A DNA stretch of 64,000 nt from Membranipora membranacea (Eukaryota > Bryozoa > Gymnolaemata > Cheilostomatida > Membraniporidae), in the NCBI GenBank assembly GCA_914767715.1, contig OU612068.1:2728001-2792000 (forward strand), written 5' to 3'. Shown piece by piece: positions 47,501 through 59,100 of this stretch; the first letter of the stretch is position 1, and every line of letters begins with the position of its first letter. Under the pieces are notes generated by a model that was given only the letters and a program-made list of their open reading frames with translations, did no database searches and was not told where the DNA came from. The translations under genes were made by a program, and so were the position numbers.

Positions 47501-50500
47501 TGTTATTATCACACGCCACATCCCGAAGCAATGCCAGACGTGTTGTTCCAAGTTTCATAGTGTCCCTGGTTACATGTTAAAACTAAGAGGGTAGAAATGT
47601 GTGGAGTTCTATTATTCAAAGCTCTGCTCTCATTGTTAATTCCATCTTGTATTTTATGAACTGGATGTTTTGTATTGGCTAATTTTCAGCTTTCTTCGCT
47701 TGTAGGACTTTTACAATTAAATAAGTATGTAGTGGTTTAGAACTGTGCCAATATAACAAAACAGAATAAGTACCATTTATGAATTTCTATGCCTTATTAT
47801 ATCATGCGTTGTAACTAACTTCTCTTTTCTTCTGTCATCAGAGGTAAATCTAAAACACCATATAACGAGGAGGATTCCTTCAGTGAGAGCTCATCAGAAT
47901 CTGAGGAAGAGGAGGAGATTCTGGACAGGAGACAAGATGCCGGCTCTGACTTACCTTCAGATTACTGGCAGATTCAGAAACTTGTCAAATACCTCAAGGT
48001 ATGTCACTTACTATCCGTATTAATTCTTCAATACCAATTGAATAGGAAATGATCATTGTTCAACTATTTTTCATGTCCTAAGGTTGGGAAGCATGGAAAT
48101 CAAAATATCACGTTATTTATTACTGTAACAATCTATCCGTGCATGGATTTGTATTACGTAAGTGCTTACGTTACTTACTAGGGAGGTAACCAGACAGCTA
48201 CTATCATTGCTTTATGTGCGATGAGAGACTTTAATCTGAATCAGGAGACTATCCAGTTAGCCATCAGAGACGTCGGAGGTTTAGAAGTACTCATCAACCT
48301 ACTCGATACTGAAGACATCAAATGCAAGGTCAGAAATAAACTCAAATATTCAACTCCGGTCAGTTCTCCTTTTATAACTCCGAATAGGATTTCAAAAACA
48401 ATAAATTTCCTCTCCGCTTCCAGCGTAGACCCTGGTAGTCATCATTTTAGACTCAGTTGGTTTACTTACTGATAACTTATCTCTGCATAGATCGGAGCAC
48501 TGAACATTCTCAAGTATATCTCAAAGAATGCACAGATTAGAAGAGCCATAGCAGATCTGGGAGGTCTCCAGACAATGGTGAAAATCCTCAGAGATCCAAA
48601 CAAAGAACTGAAGGCATTGGCAGCTGAGACCATCGCTAATGTGGCTAAGTTCAGAAGAGCCAGAAGAACTGTCCGACAACACGGAGGTATCAAAAAGCTG
48701 GTGAGTTGTAACAGTATCTCTTATTGATAGGCGCTTTGATATGACAAGGAACATAATTTTGTTACAATGTTTTTATAACCACAGGAGTCTGGGATGAATC
48801 TATGTCCAGAATCAAAAAAATGAGCATATTATCGGCCATTCACATTTGGAAATGACAACATATTCCCAAAAACTCACATTCATACCATGGCAAGCGTGTT
48901 CATTATAATAATGAGTGAGGTGGAACGTCTGAATGAACATCTCTGCTGACAGGTTGGCCTACTTGACTGTGCACCGATGAACTCTGTGAGCACACCAGAA
49001 CATGACAAGGATGTAGAGGTAGCCAGGTGTGGAGCTCTGGCCCTGTGGAGCTGCAGCAAGAGCACTAAAAATAAACAGGTTAGATCAAATGAAAAGACAA
49101 GAAAAACTGAGACAAGTTTGCCAACAAATGGCTATGATTTTCATGTGTTTTCTCTAATGGCCTTTTTTGAAGTCATAATTGCTAGTACTAGTTACTTTTG
49201 CGGCTTTGAAAGTATTTGGGTGTTTTGGAAAATTACTGGATGCCTCAACCTTGCACTACTCATATATATGTACATATTTAGGCGATGAGAAAAGCAGGAG
49301 CAATCCCTCTCTTAGCTCGCCTCCTCAAGGCAGTCCACGAGAGCATGTTGATCCCAGTGGTAGGCACACTACAGGAGTGTGCCTCAGAACCTAGCTACAG
49401 ACTGGCTATCAGGACGGAGGGTATGATTGAGGACCTCGTAACAGGATTGAAATGTGAGAATCCTGAGCTACAGATGCACTGTGCTAGTGCAATCTTCAAG
49501 GTAGGAATACAGGATGGATCAAACTCAGCTCTAGGCCCATATATGATGTGCAACACAGGAGCAGAAGATATCATGAATTCTAGCTTGACTTCCCTGGGTA
49601 TCTAAAATGCAAATCAAACCCAGCCAGATACCCTGTAAAGTAACTAATTGTCTCTTCTGTAAAACGATTTCAAACAGTATAATATCATGACGATCTGATT
49701 TTCAGTGTGCCGAGGAGAAGGAGACGAGAGACCTTGTAAAGCAGTATGGAGGACTGCATCCTCTTGTTAGTCTACTGAACAATGTCGACAATAAAGAACT
49801 TCTCGCTGCTGCAACTGGTGCCATCTGGAAATGCGCCATCAGCCCAGAGAATGTACGAAAGTTTCAGGAGCTTAAGGCTATCGACTTGTTAGTCAATCTT
49901 CTCAACGACCAACCAGAGGAGGTATGTGCTGTGACTAGGCTTACTGTTTGACACAAAATTTAAAATCTTATGGTTTAAGCATAAACATATAAATATTCTC
50001 GTTTACACGCTAATATGAGTATAGAGTATGGTTACATTGAATTTAAAGATATTGTAAATTATGTTTACTCTTCAAAAAATATTGATATGATCATGGAATG
50101 TTTATCTGTTTATGGGTTTGAAAATCCGGTGAGCAAAAACGTGTTTGATGCAGTTTTCGAGTAATTTGGAAAAAAATCCAGTCATTTAAAAATCAGACCA
50201 AGAGATTTAGAGCATCAAAATTGGTGCTAGCAGGAATAGGCTCTTACCTTAGTTGATGGGTGTCTATAAGTAAAATTCACAATACTGTAGATTGATACTA
50301 AACTTTATGAGGAATATTCGATGGTAATGGCGGGCTTCTCTTTAGAGAGCTGGTGCTTCACAATGATATACTTCTTGCTGTGCCTCCAAGCTCAAGTTAT
50401 GGTTTCTTTTTTTACATATTGAATAATTGGTTCTATCCAATTATTCAATTCAGTAATGAAAAAATTCATAATCTCAAACTATGGATATTTTAGCACAGAG

Positions 50501-52791
50501 AAGAGGTTGATTGGAAAGTAAGTTGGCCGTACGTACACGGCTGTATGCGCTGATCGCCACTCCAAAATATTATGTTCGCTTTCCTTTTTTTTCTCGATTT
50601 CATCTAAATATGAATGCTTATTTATGCTTCAATGACATACTTCAATTACTTGGACTGCAGCAGCACTCTCTATAGATGTATTTGCACGAAGTAGCTCGCA
50701 AGATCAGAATGTTATTTGATCTCTATAAGTTAGAGTGTATACCATATATAGCCTATTTTAGCCCTTTATACAGTATAATCAAGGAGCTCTGAGGAGAGGC
50801 AGACAAGATTAGCCAGCATGACTTGTGTTCTCTTTCAATGTGTTGTATTTTTCTCATCATCCCACTGCTGTTTTTAGAAGAATGTGTTTAAGTATGCCTT
50901 TAAAGTTTGGCTAATAGCTTATTGGGCTGAAACACTTTGACTATAACATTAATTGTATACGTTTGGTATCAATGTGGGTTGTGCCACATAATTGGCTCAG
51001 ACCCATTTTGTCACCTGAAGGAGCAGAAGTTTGATGATAAAATACAACAGAAGATCATTCATAGTTACTTACTCTTTACAGGTTCTGGTTAATGTGGTTG
51101 GTGCTCTAGGTGAATGTGCCAAGGATCCACCGAACAGACATCAGATAAGAAAGGCTGGAGGTATCTCCCCATTAGTACACCTACTGACAGGCACCAACCA
51201 AGCACTGCTAATCAATGTCACCAGAGCTGTCGGACAGTGCGCTGAGGAGTCTGAAAATATGGCGTAAGTTTAGATAATGCGGCACTGCTAGCCGATTTAT
51301 AGGATGACTTACTGCATACCTGTGAGCTAGCAAAGGTCCAAGGGACTCATCTTAAGACGAGTAGTGAACTTGTGAATTAGTTGCTGAGATGACTGTCTAC
51401 ATATCCAGTTATCTTATCCAAATTATAAAAAATCTTGGGAGTTGTCTCCCTATTGGACATATGATGAGAACAGCAGGCTCTCACCGCATGCACGTTAGAG
51501 TTTAGTGTCGCAAACTCACAGCCTAATCTTTCCAACCTTTTTTTTTGGTTAACAGTATAATAGACAGACTGGATGGAGTTAGACTTCTCTGGTCTCTATT
51601 AAAGAATCAGAACCCAGAAGTACAGGCCAGTGCAGCATGGGCAATCTGTCCTTGTATAGAAAACGCCAAGGTTAGTGTTGTCTTCAGCCACCATTCATTA
51701 GAAGTTCTGGCAGCATCAAATAACATTCCAAAATTATCATAAGAAATTGATTATCATAGAAGCATGGTTTGTTGCTGTGTTGTAACAATACCAAGAGTGA
51801 ATGTCTGAAAGAAGCATATACCTGCTACAATTATCATTTTTGTGTGGAAATATCTTACAAAATTTGCACATCTTGATTTGCAGGATGCCGGTGAGATGGT
51901 CAGGTCGTTTGTGGGTGGTCTTGAGTTGATAGTCAGTCTGCTTAAATCAGAAGACCAGGAGGTCTTGGCGAGCGTTTGTGCAGCCATCGCAAACATTGCT
52001 AAAGATGAAGAAAATCTGGCTGTAATCACAGATCATGGTGTTGTGCCTATGCTAGCAAAACTAACTAACACAGTAAGTTTGAAGCTTATGAATCTGCAAT
52101 TGTGCAGTTTTGGATCTTTGTTTTACAATCATGTATATATGTGTACTTCATTGTACTGGTGGCTGTGTTTAGAAATGCTGAATATATGTTTGTAAGCTCG
52201 CTAATAAAGTAACATGGGCTCTCTGGTTACAATCAATCAATATATTATTAAGACAATGAAATTCCACATGCAAGTATACCTAGCTGTTATCTTGTGATGC
52301 AAGTATACCTAGCTGTTATCTTGTGATGCAAGTATACCTAGCTGTTATCTTGTCATGCAAGTATACCTAGCTGTTATCTTGTCATGCATGTTGATTGCAA
52401 ATAATATATGAGCTTACCAGATATGTAGATAAATAACAACCTTTCCACATTCCAGCAAAACGACAGACTAAGGCGTCACTTAGCCGAAGCGATAGCACGA
52501 TGCTGCAGTTGGGGTAACAACCGAGTCTCATTTGGTAATGAAGGAGCCGTAGCACCTCTAGTTTACTATCTCAAATCAAAAGACAAACAAGTACATCGAT
52601 CAACAGCAAGAGCGCTCTTCCAGTTATCCAAAGACCCAGATAACTGTATCACAATGCACGAGGCGGGAGTTGTACGCCCTCTGATGGAGATGGTGGGATC
52701 TGAGGATACTGTGCTGCAGGAGGCAGCAGCAGGATGTATTAGTAACATTAGAAGGTTGGCTCTGGCCAATGAGAAGGCAAAGTTTTCATAG
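41589..52791 (+). CDS. ODAD2: ODAD2/ARMC4, outer dynein arm docking complex subunit (1051 aa)
   Basis: Armadillo-repeat protein that docks outer dynein arms on ciliary doublets. Exons: 41589-41815, 42045-42220, 42411-42630, 42841-43087, 43325-43441, 46019-46200, 46505-46594, 47842-47998, 48182-48328, 48491-48700, 48953-49078, 49282-49500, 49706-49921, 51082-51263, 51556-51670, 51884-52072, 52456-52791; 3156 nt. Residues 1 to about 330 match the ARMC4-specific N-terminal domain; about 330-420 is a Glu/Lys/Arg-rich predicted coiled coil; about 421-450 is acidic; armadillo repeats run from about 473 to the end ([43 protein letters not shown]). Human ARMC4 is 1044 aa. Presence implies motile cilia. 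Large introns (43442-46018, 46595-47841, 49922-51081) show no recognised gene except the alternative exon at 46832; intron 16 has a 29-bp minisatellite. Stop is 317 bp from the convergent DNA ligase stop. Confidence 0.95.
43442..46018. other. Large ODAD2 intron, no recognised content
   Basis: 2.6 kb between exons 5 and 6. I see no coding segment with family resemblance and no clear mobile element ends. The open frame at 43489-43827 has no supporting features. Confidence 0.6.
46832..47037 (+). CDS. Candidate internal first exon of a short ODAD2 isoform
   Basis: An ATG at 46832, directly preceded in frame by TAG ACA, opens 68 codons ([14 protein letters not shown]...) rich in Arg, Lys and His and ending AGGAG followed by a consensus donor GTAAGT at 47038. 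It ends in phase 2, exactly the phase of exon 47842-47998, so joining them gives a 700-codon open frame with the acidic linker and all armadillo repeats but without the N-terminal domain and coiled coil. The upstream stop and lack of a phase-compatible acceptor argue against a cassette exon. Transcription is not shown; chance ORF is possible. Confidence 0.4.
52268..52384. repeat. 29-bp minisatellite, 4 copies
   Basis: Unit ATGCAAGTATACCTAGCTGT plus TATCTTGTG, four tandem copies, with the last two carrying TTGTC. Lies in ODAD2 intron 16. Confidence 0.9.
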
Positions 52792-53108
52792 ACTGAGTTT
52801 TTCAGGAAATTCTGAGAATATTTATAATATTTAATTGGAAATGGGTAAACATGAGCTACAAGAGGCTGCATAAATGGAGACAGCGCTTATTTACAAAGAG
52901 GAACAAAAGCTCAATCCAAATAATATGCAATAGAAAAGTTGCTATACATTCCGAGCAAATTTTGGTCATTGAAAAAAGGTGATCATTGCAGGTTTCCCTC
53001 ATTATTTGAGATGATTTTTAACCAAATTTAGTTTTCCGGTCCGTTAAAAATATTCCGTAAAAAATTGTCACCAATGCCTTACAGACTGAGTCCATCATCA
53101 GAGCGATG
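52792..53108. other. Convergent 3' interval of ODAD2 and DNA ligase I
   Basis: 317 bp between two stop codons on opposite strands. Must hold both 3' UTRs, possibly overlapping. Nothing else recognised. Confidence 0.6.
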
Positions 53109-56100
53109 CTAGTAGAAATCCTCCTCTATATCTTTAGTGGATTTCTCTTGATTTTGTATCTGGTCTTGATTTCTGTACATCTCAGCGATCTGTGATAATA
53201 TGACAATTATAATAAAACTAACCAGATGGTTTACATTAACACACAGCTATTCATTCATTCACTCATTCATTCCTAAGAACCTGTTTAATGATATTTGGAT
53301 GCCAACTTATTTTTCAAAGCTAATATCATATGATGCTCCGAGCTATTGAAACAAAGTTCTGGTCACTTTACAAATAGTCTTGAATTCGTGCTGCACCATG
53401 AAGACGCATGAAATTTGATTGGTAAATAGCCTACCTGTGTGCTGCTAGTTGCCTGTTCAGGAGTTTTGTCATCTCGTAATCTTATAAATCTGGGAAATCT
53501 CATAGATATTCCCTTCACACTATCAACCTAAGGGTGAGAAAATAGTATGATTAAGATAGCACCTGGTATGCGATACTGGAACTTTGCCCGATTTGAATAA
53601 TCAATCTTGCAGTTTCAAACGCATGTCACCATTATTGTGAGAGCCCAATAGAAAAAGGGGGAAGTGGTGTTATATCACAATAAAGTTAATAGTGTTTCTT
53701 TTGATTTGGTTTATTTTAAACGAAACGTGGCTAGTCAATGGATTTTGAGTCAGGATTCTTTGACTTGCAAATCTTGAATCCCTATTAATGCAAGAAGTTC
53801 CATAGGTCCATAGGTACCACTCTAATACCACCCTGATACCGCCATGTCTTACCTTTCCTGCCGCTGCTGTATGTACAGGAGATATACTCATATCAGCACA
53901 TTTCACTTCCCAGACCTGTGTGACATCAAACCAGTGATCTGGAGTTAGTGTAGAGGCGCACCGGTAGTAGGGCTTAGCTTTAGGTATCACTGACTCCTTC
54001 AAACTAGTAAAGTGTGTGTCCAAATCTTCATCTTTAAATCCTGTCCCGATCTGGTAAAAGGAAAGGCAGATACTCAGATAATTTGTTGTATTATGATCCC
54101 TGTAGTAATAAGACCCTGAAGAATCCAGCCTTCCTTGGTTCCTGTCTGAAATCAGGTCGTGATATTGATAATCAAACATGATAAAGGAGGATGGAATAAA
54201 TACCTACCCTCCCTGCATAGATCAAAAAGGGTGGGATAGATCAAGCTCGATGCAATTTTAATTTGGAGTAGCTCCCCCTTGAGCAGCAGCTATAAAGTAC
54301 ATTTAAATGAGCTACTGAAATTCAGGCATATTGGGTCAAATATAACAAGCTAGCTGTGGATAGGTAGGGTGAATGATTACGATCAGCTTTGCACCAGACA
54401 AGGAATGCAACATGAATACCCAACACAGACCTAGTCACATACCTTACATATAGTTTGATATTCCTCATTTTCCTCATCGTAACAGGCCAGTAGGAATCCT
54501 CCATATTTACCAGCTCTCTTACCAGTGCCGTGATATCCTCCTAACACCACCAGATCTAGCGTGTCTCCCACTCCCTCTAGATAATCTTTCTTAAGTTTGA
54601 GCCAGTTATGTGAACGCTTAGCTATCTCGTAGGTAGCATCCTCATCTAATGTCTTAACCATCAAACCCTCACAGTTACCCACTGAAAAGAGGTTGAAATA
54701 AAAGTAAAGGGTCAGAACCAAAATACCAACAAAACTGTATGTTCAACATGGAAATAAATTTTAGGATATGGTTGCGGTTGGCAAGAAAGATGTTTACAAC
54801 ACATGAAAATTCACCTTAACAATCTTCCTAAATATGTTAAAATTAATTGCATTGAGGAATTATCAAGTTGTGCGGAAGACATTTTTATTAAAATATCCTA
54901 GGAATTCATGGTATAGGATTACAAAGTTAATAAGCTTTTTTCTACTCCAAGTAGGATAAGCCAAGAAGCTCATAGGAAATATATAACTGAGCTTAAATTG
55001 ATTATAATCCAATCAGGGTGACAATGATCAGTGGCTCACACATGAGAGTCCGGTGAGAAGTCTTACCTTTGACAGATTCATCTAAGAACTCAGATATTTT
55101 ATCTGTATCTGTCGAGTCCGAGGACGTAGCGAACATGAACTCTCCCGGTACTTCTCTAAATGTAGAGTGTAGGAGTTCTCTCCTCTTACGGAATGTCTGC
55201 TTCACCAGCGACTCTCCATTCAGATAGAGAAGATCGAAGGCATATACACAAACCTGTACCTTAATCTCTGATTCATTAGCATCCTAAAATAGATAAGGAT
55301 ATTTCATATGAGGTAGGTGAAATTTACTGCCAGCAGACAAATGGACATGCTTTATTTTGGGCGGTCTGTTTCTAAATTCTTTCTGCAACCGCCAGAGCTC
55401 CAGTATTGTGAGTTTGTTACATAGACATGTGTTTTGTCTATGGTTTGTTATCTCTTCTCAAAACGCACATACCGAAACGCTCATAACCTCTTCAGTAAAA
55501 CTCAATACTCAAATACTCACAACTTGTGAGAACTATGGATGATCTCTGGAGAGGATGGTACAATGCCACTACCTCCAAACACCTCAGAGAAGGTGAGAGT
55601 AGCACTAAGTAACTGCCGTGCAGCGACGGAGCGTACGTGGCTTGTTTTAGATGCTGAGCTCGACCAATTATGAGTCTGAAGAGCCTTGAGTAGAGGCTGT
55701 ATTCAAGTTTAACACACAATACAGAACTAGACAAGATAAATCCCTCATACCTTTCTCTTTCTGGTACTGAGAACTTGGAATGGTAGTATCTGCTGTTTTT
55801 CTTTATCCCACGCGACAGATTCTGTGTCTAACACAAATGAAGTTGTACCCTCGTTAATGACAGACGGTATTCTGGATATGATATCTGGATATTTACTCGT
55901 GTTATTCTCCTGATTTCTACTGTATATGTTTATCTCTCCACCATCTCTCATATGTATCTAAAATATAACAATTGTGTGTCATGAAGTAAGCACATATGTT
56001 ACTAATGAACACCATGGATATCGCATATCATATCACGCATATCATATCGCATATCACGCACTGAAACTATCTATGCATCAGTGTTTATTTTGTTTAAAAT

Positions 56101-59100
56101 AAGGGGCCACACCATAACATGTATTTTTGCTTGTCTTTAATGTCTTGTATTTCTATGCAATATATGATGTATGGATTCTTATGTTGCATGACATGGGTGA
56201 GAATGTCACCAGATATTTTTTTAACAAAAAGGTGCACAGCTCCAGTAATCAAAATTTATCCAAAAAAAAGTATTAACTGGAGTTGCACATAAAATGACAT
56301 GAAGCAGACAACTCCTTAATTGAGAAAATCAAATGTTTCATCTTTTTCAACACAAAATATTCGAAACAAACTTCTACAGACTTCTTACCTGAGCTCTTTC
56401 ACCATCATATTTATATTCACATGTAAAACTGTTATCCTCAAATCTCTTAAATACTTCACTGACTCCTTTGGTTGGGTGAGCTAACATGGGCTTCAGTGGT
56501 ACTCCTACAACACAGCAATAAATATGTTACATATGTACTAACATACCACATAATCTTTTATATAATAATCCATGTCATTTGAACATAGGTCTGAATGTCC
56601 GTCCGGAGAGGTGTCAGCAGAATCTATTTAATTAGAGTGGAGAGCTCATTCATCACCCACCTGGTGAAAGTTTGCAGCTCTCTGACAGTGCATCTATACC
56701 TTCTGACAATAATACAGGGATTATTTTATCATAGTTTGGACACTCACTAAAACAAACAAACAAACAAACAAACAAACATCAAGTTACCTTTGTAGCATGA
56801 GAACAAAAATAATTCTGATGATAGAGCAATGAAACGTAACTAAAACACACACATGTCTTTTGCTAGTGTGGAAGATTAACACACCAAATGAGTCAAATGA
56901 AATGGGTTATATAAATATATAAAGGGCAACCAAACAATCAGATATACAAACAGGGATAGCGAGGAGGCTCCCTGACTCACTCAGTTAAACCCACCAAATC
57001 TTGAACTCACCAAAATGTAGTTTTAATAATGAGACCTGCCGCGTTATATTTGGCTTTTAGTTTTTCTGCAGTCATGCCTTTCACAGCATCAACGACCACT
57101 TCCCCTAAAACAAAAGAATTGTTGACCATATTACTTCTGCAATTGAAGTAGTGGTATATCGAGATATTCAACACAGTGATAGCCTTAAAGTGCACTTTAC
57201 AGGAACTTACACAGGTGCTTGCTTGCACCTAATAACTTCGGACTCTGTACAAAATATCAGTCTTCACAAAAGCATCATTTGTTTTTTTCCAAAATGGTAT
57301 AAGATCGCTTCCCCTGAAAATCATATTCACTATTGTATACATATAGGAGTAGGAGTAGGAGGTGGCTCAGTGGTTAGAGCGCCCGACTTTCAACATGCAA
57401 GTGTTGAAGGTCGTGGGTTCGAGTCCCACTGCAGTCCACTGACTACTGGGAGTTGTTGGACGCCAGGTGTGCTCCGACCTGCCTACAAACTGAGAGCAAA
57501 TTGGTGCAGTCATTACAGCCTCGCCCTTAAGGCACACTATTTCGCCACCACGATGTGGTGCGTGACCAACCATTGGGATTTTAACCAACATTTAACCAAC
57601 CAACATATTGTGCGAGCAAGGATATTCATCATCTCTCAGGGTAGGATAGCTTCCAATGCTTTTGTCATATATAATTCTCTCAGTAAAAGAGTCCATACCA
57701 CTGCTATTTTGATAAAAGTTCGAGTGCCTGGCTTACACATACCTTGACCTGGGGGAGTATGGACACAAGCTTGAGCTAAGGCTTGTAACACACTCTGTTC
57801 AGCTAATCCTATCCTTAGCTTACCTCCCAGTGATCTGATTACAAACCTAGACTCGCAATCCTTACAAGCCACCAGCATACTCTTAATTATGTTCACCTTT
57901 TTGGCTTGTGACTGAAACAAAAGGTTATCTTTGAGGAACAACATTTCCACATAACAGACTTTTTCTGTACGATTAGACATCAGATTTATTCTAGCTACCT
58001 GCTATCATAGGTATGACAAAAACACATAACTAGATTAAACAAAACAAAGAATGAGATATTTTTATACGATAAGTTACTTAGTGTACCTACAAGTGGATGG
58101 AATTGTTTGAGAACTTACAGAGTTTCCTTGCATGACCGCTAATTCTTTAAGTTTCTTGAACACAGAATCCACTGTGAGAGCTTGTGGAGTGAAGAATGTC
58201 TTCTGTGTGGATCTGGACTCCTGTAACAAATAAAACAAGTATACTTCAAGCAAATTATATCCAGGAGTCAGTGTGTATTTCAGAGTTGTGTCTCCCTTGA
58301 ACTAGCAGTTCAGAGAGGGGAAAACTTCAACCTAGTGTATCATACGCAAATACTAGAATAGGTTAAATAATTTTCAACAAGTTTCTACATATAAATGTTA
58401 ATGTCATTACTAAGCCAATGCAGGGATACTGTGTAAGCAAATATTTTTAGCAGGGCTATGACACTATTTTCTCTTTGACGGATTAACTTTCAAGCTTTTA
58501 GCACTTTTTTTAAAGCGTGTCCGCGGTATGTTTGCTGTTGTTGACTTTTTTGTATCAAGTTTTACACAAGTATACTTAAAGAGCCAAATCAAACACATGA
58601 CACAATGCATCAAACCGCAGTCATATCAGCTACACAAAATTATCATCCTAGTTGGCAGAAAAATGATATCCGCTCCCACAACAAAAATTTGGGTGGTCAA
58701 TACTTAATTTATCAGTCAGTGTACAATAGTGTGTAGGAGAAATAGTGAAAATTAGCACAATAGCAGCACTTGACCTCCTTGCGGCTGTCCCATGATAACA
58801 GGTTATTAGATAAAAGGCTTTCACTGCTGATATTCCCAAAACGGATCTGATGTGGTGATGTCACCCTTCTACATAATTCTGTCTTATTTTTTGATGAATA
58901 AGCTGAAGAGTTAAACTAGACATAAGCCGACTGAATAAAAGTTCATCTCAAATCAGAGAGCACACTTCAAATTTAAATCCTTTATATCAGGTTAGAGCAG
59001 TAAGATCAACATTATACCAATATCCCTAACTCGGCATCATTTAATTCTCCTAATTCTCTCAGAGTCTTCAGGTTGCATAATATTATTATTCATACTCAAA

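Noticed and set aside
57358-57430. Functional tRNA gene
   Set aside because: A and B boxes are present but the anticodon arm is disrupted by a hairpin and the acceptor stem does not close; a SINE body follows.
57151-57747. 198-codon plus-strand frame
   Set aside because: It runs through the SINE and antisense to a DNA ligase exon; not a gene.
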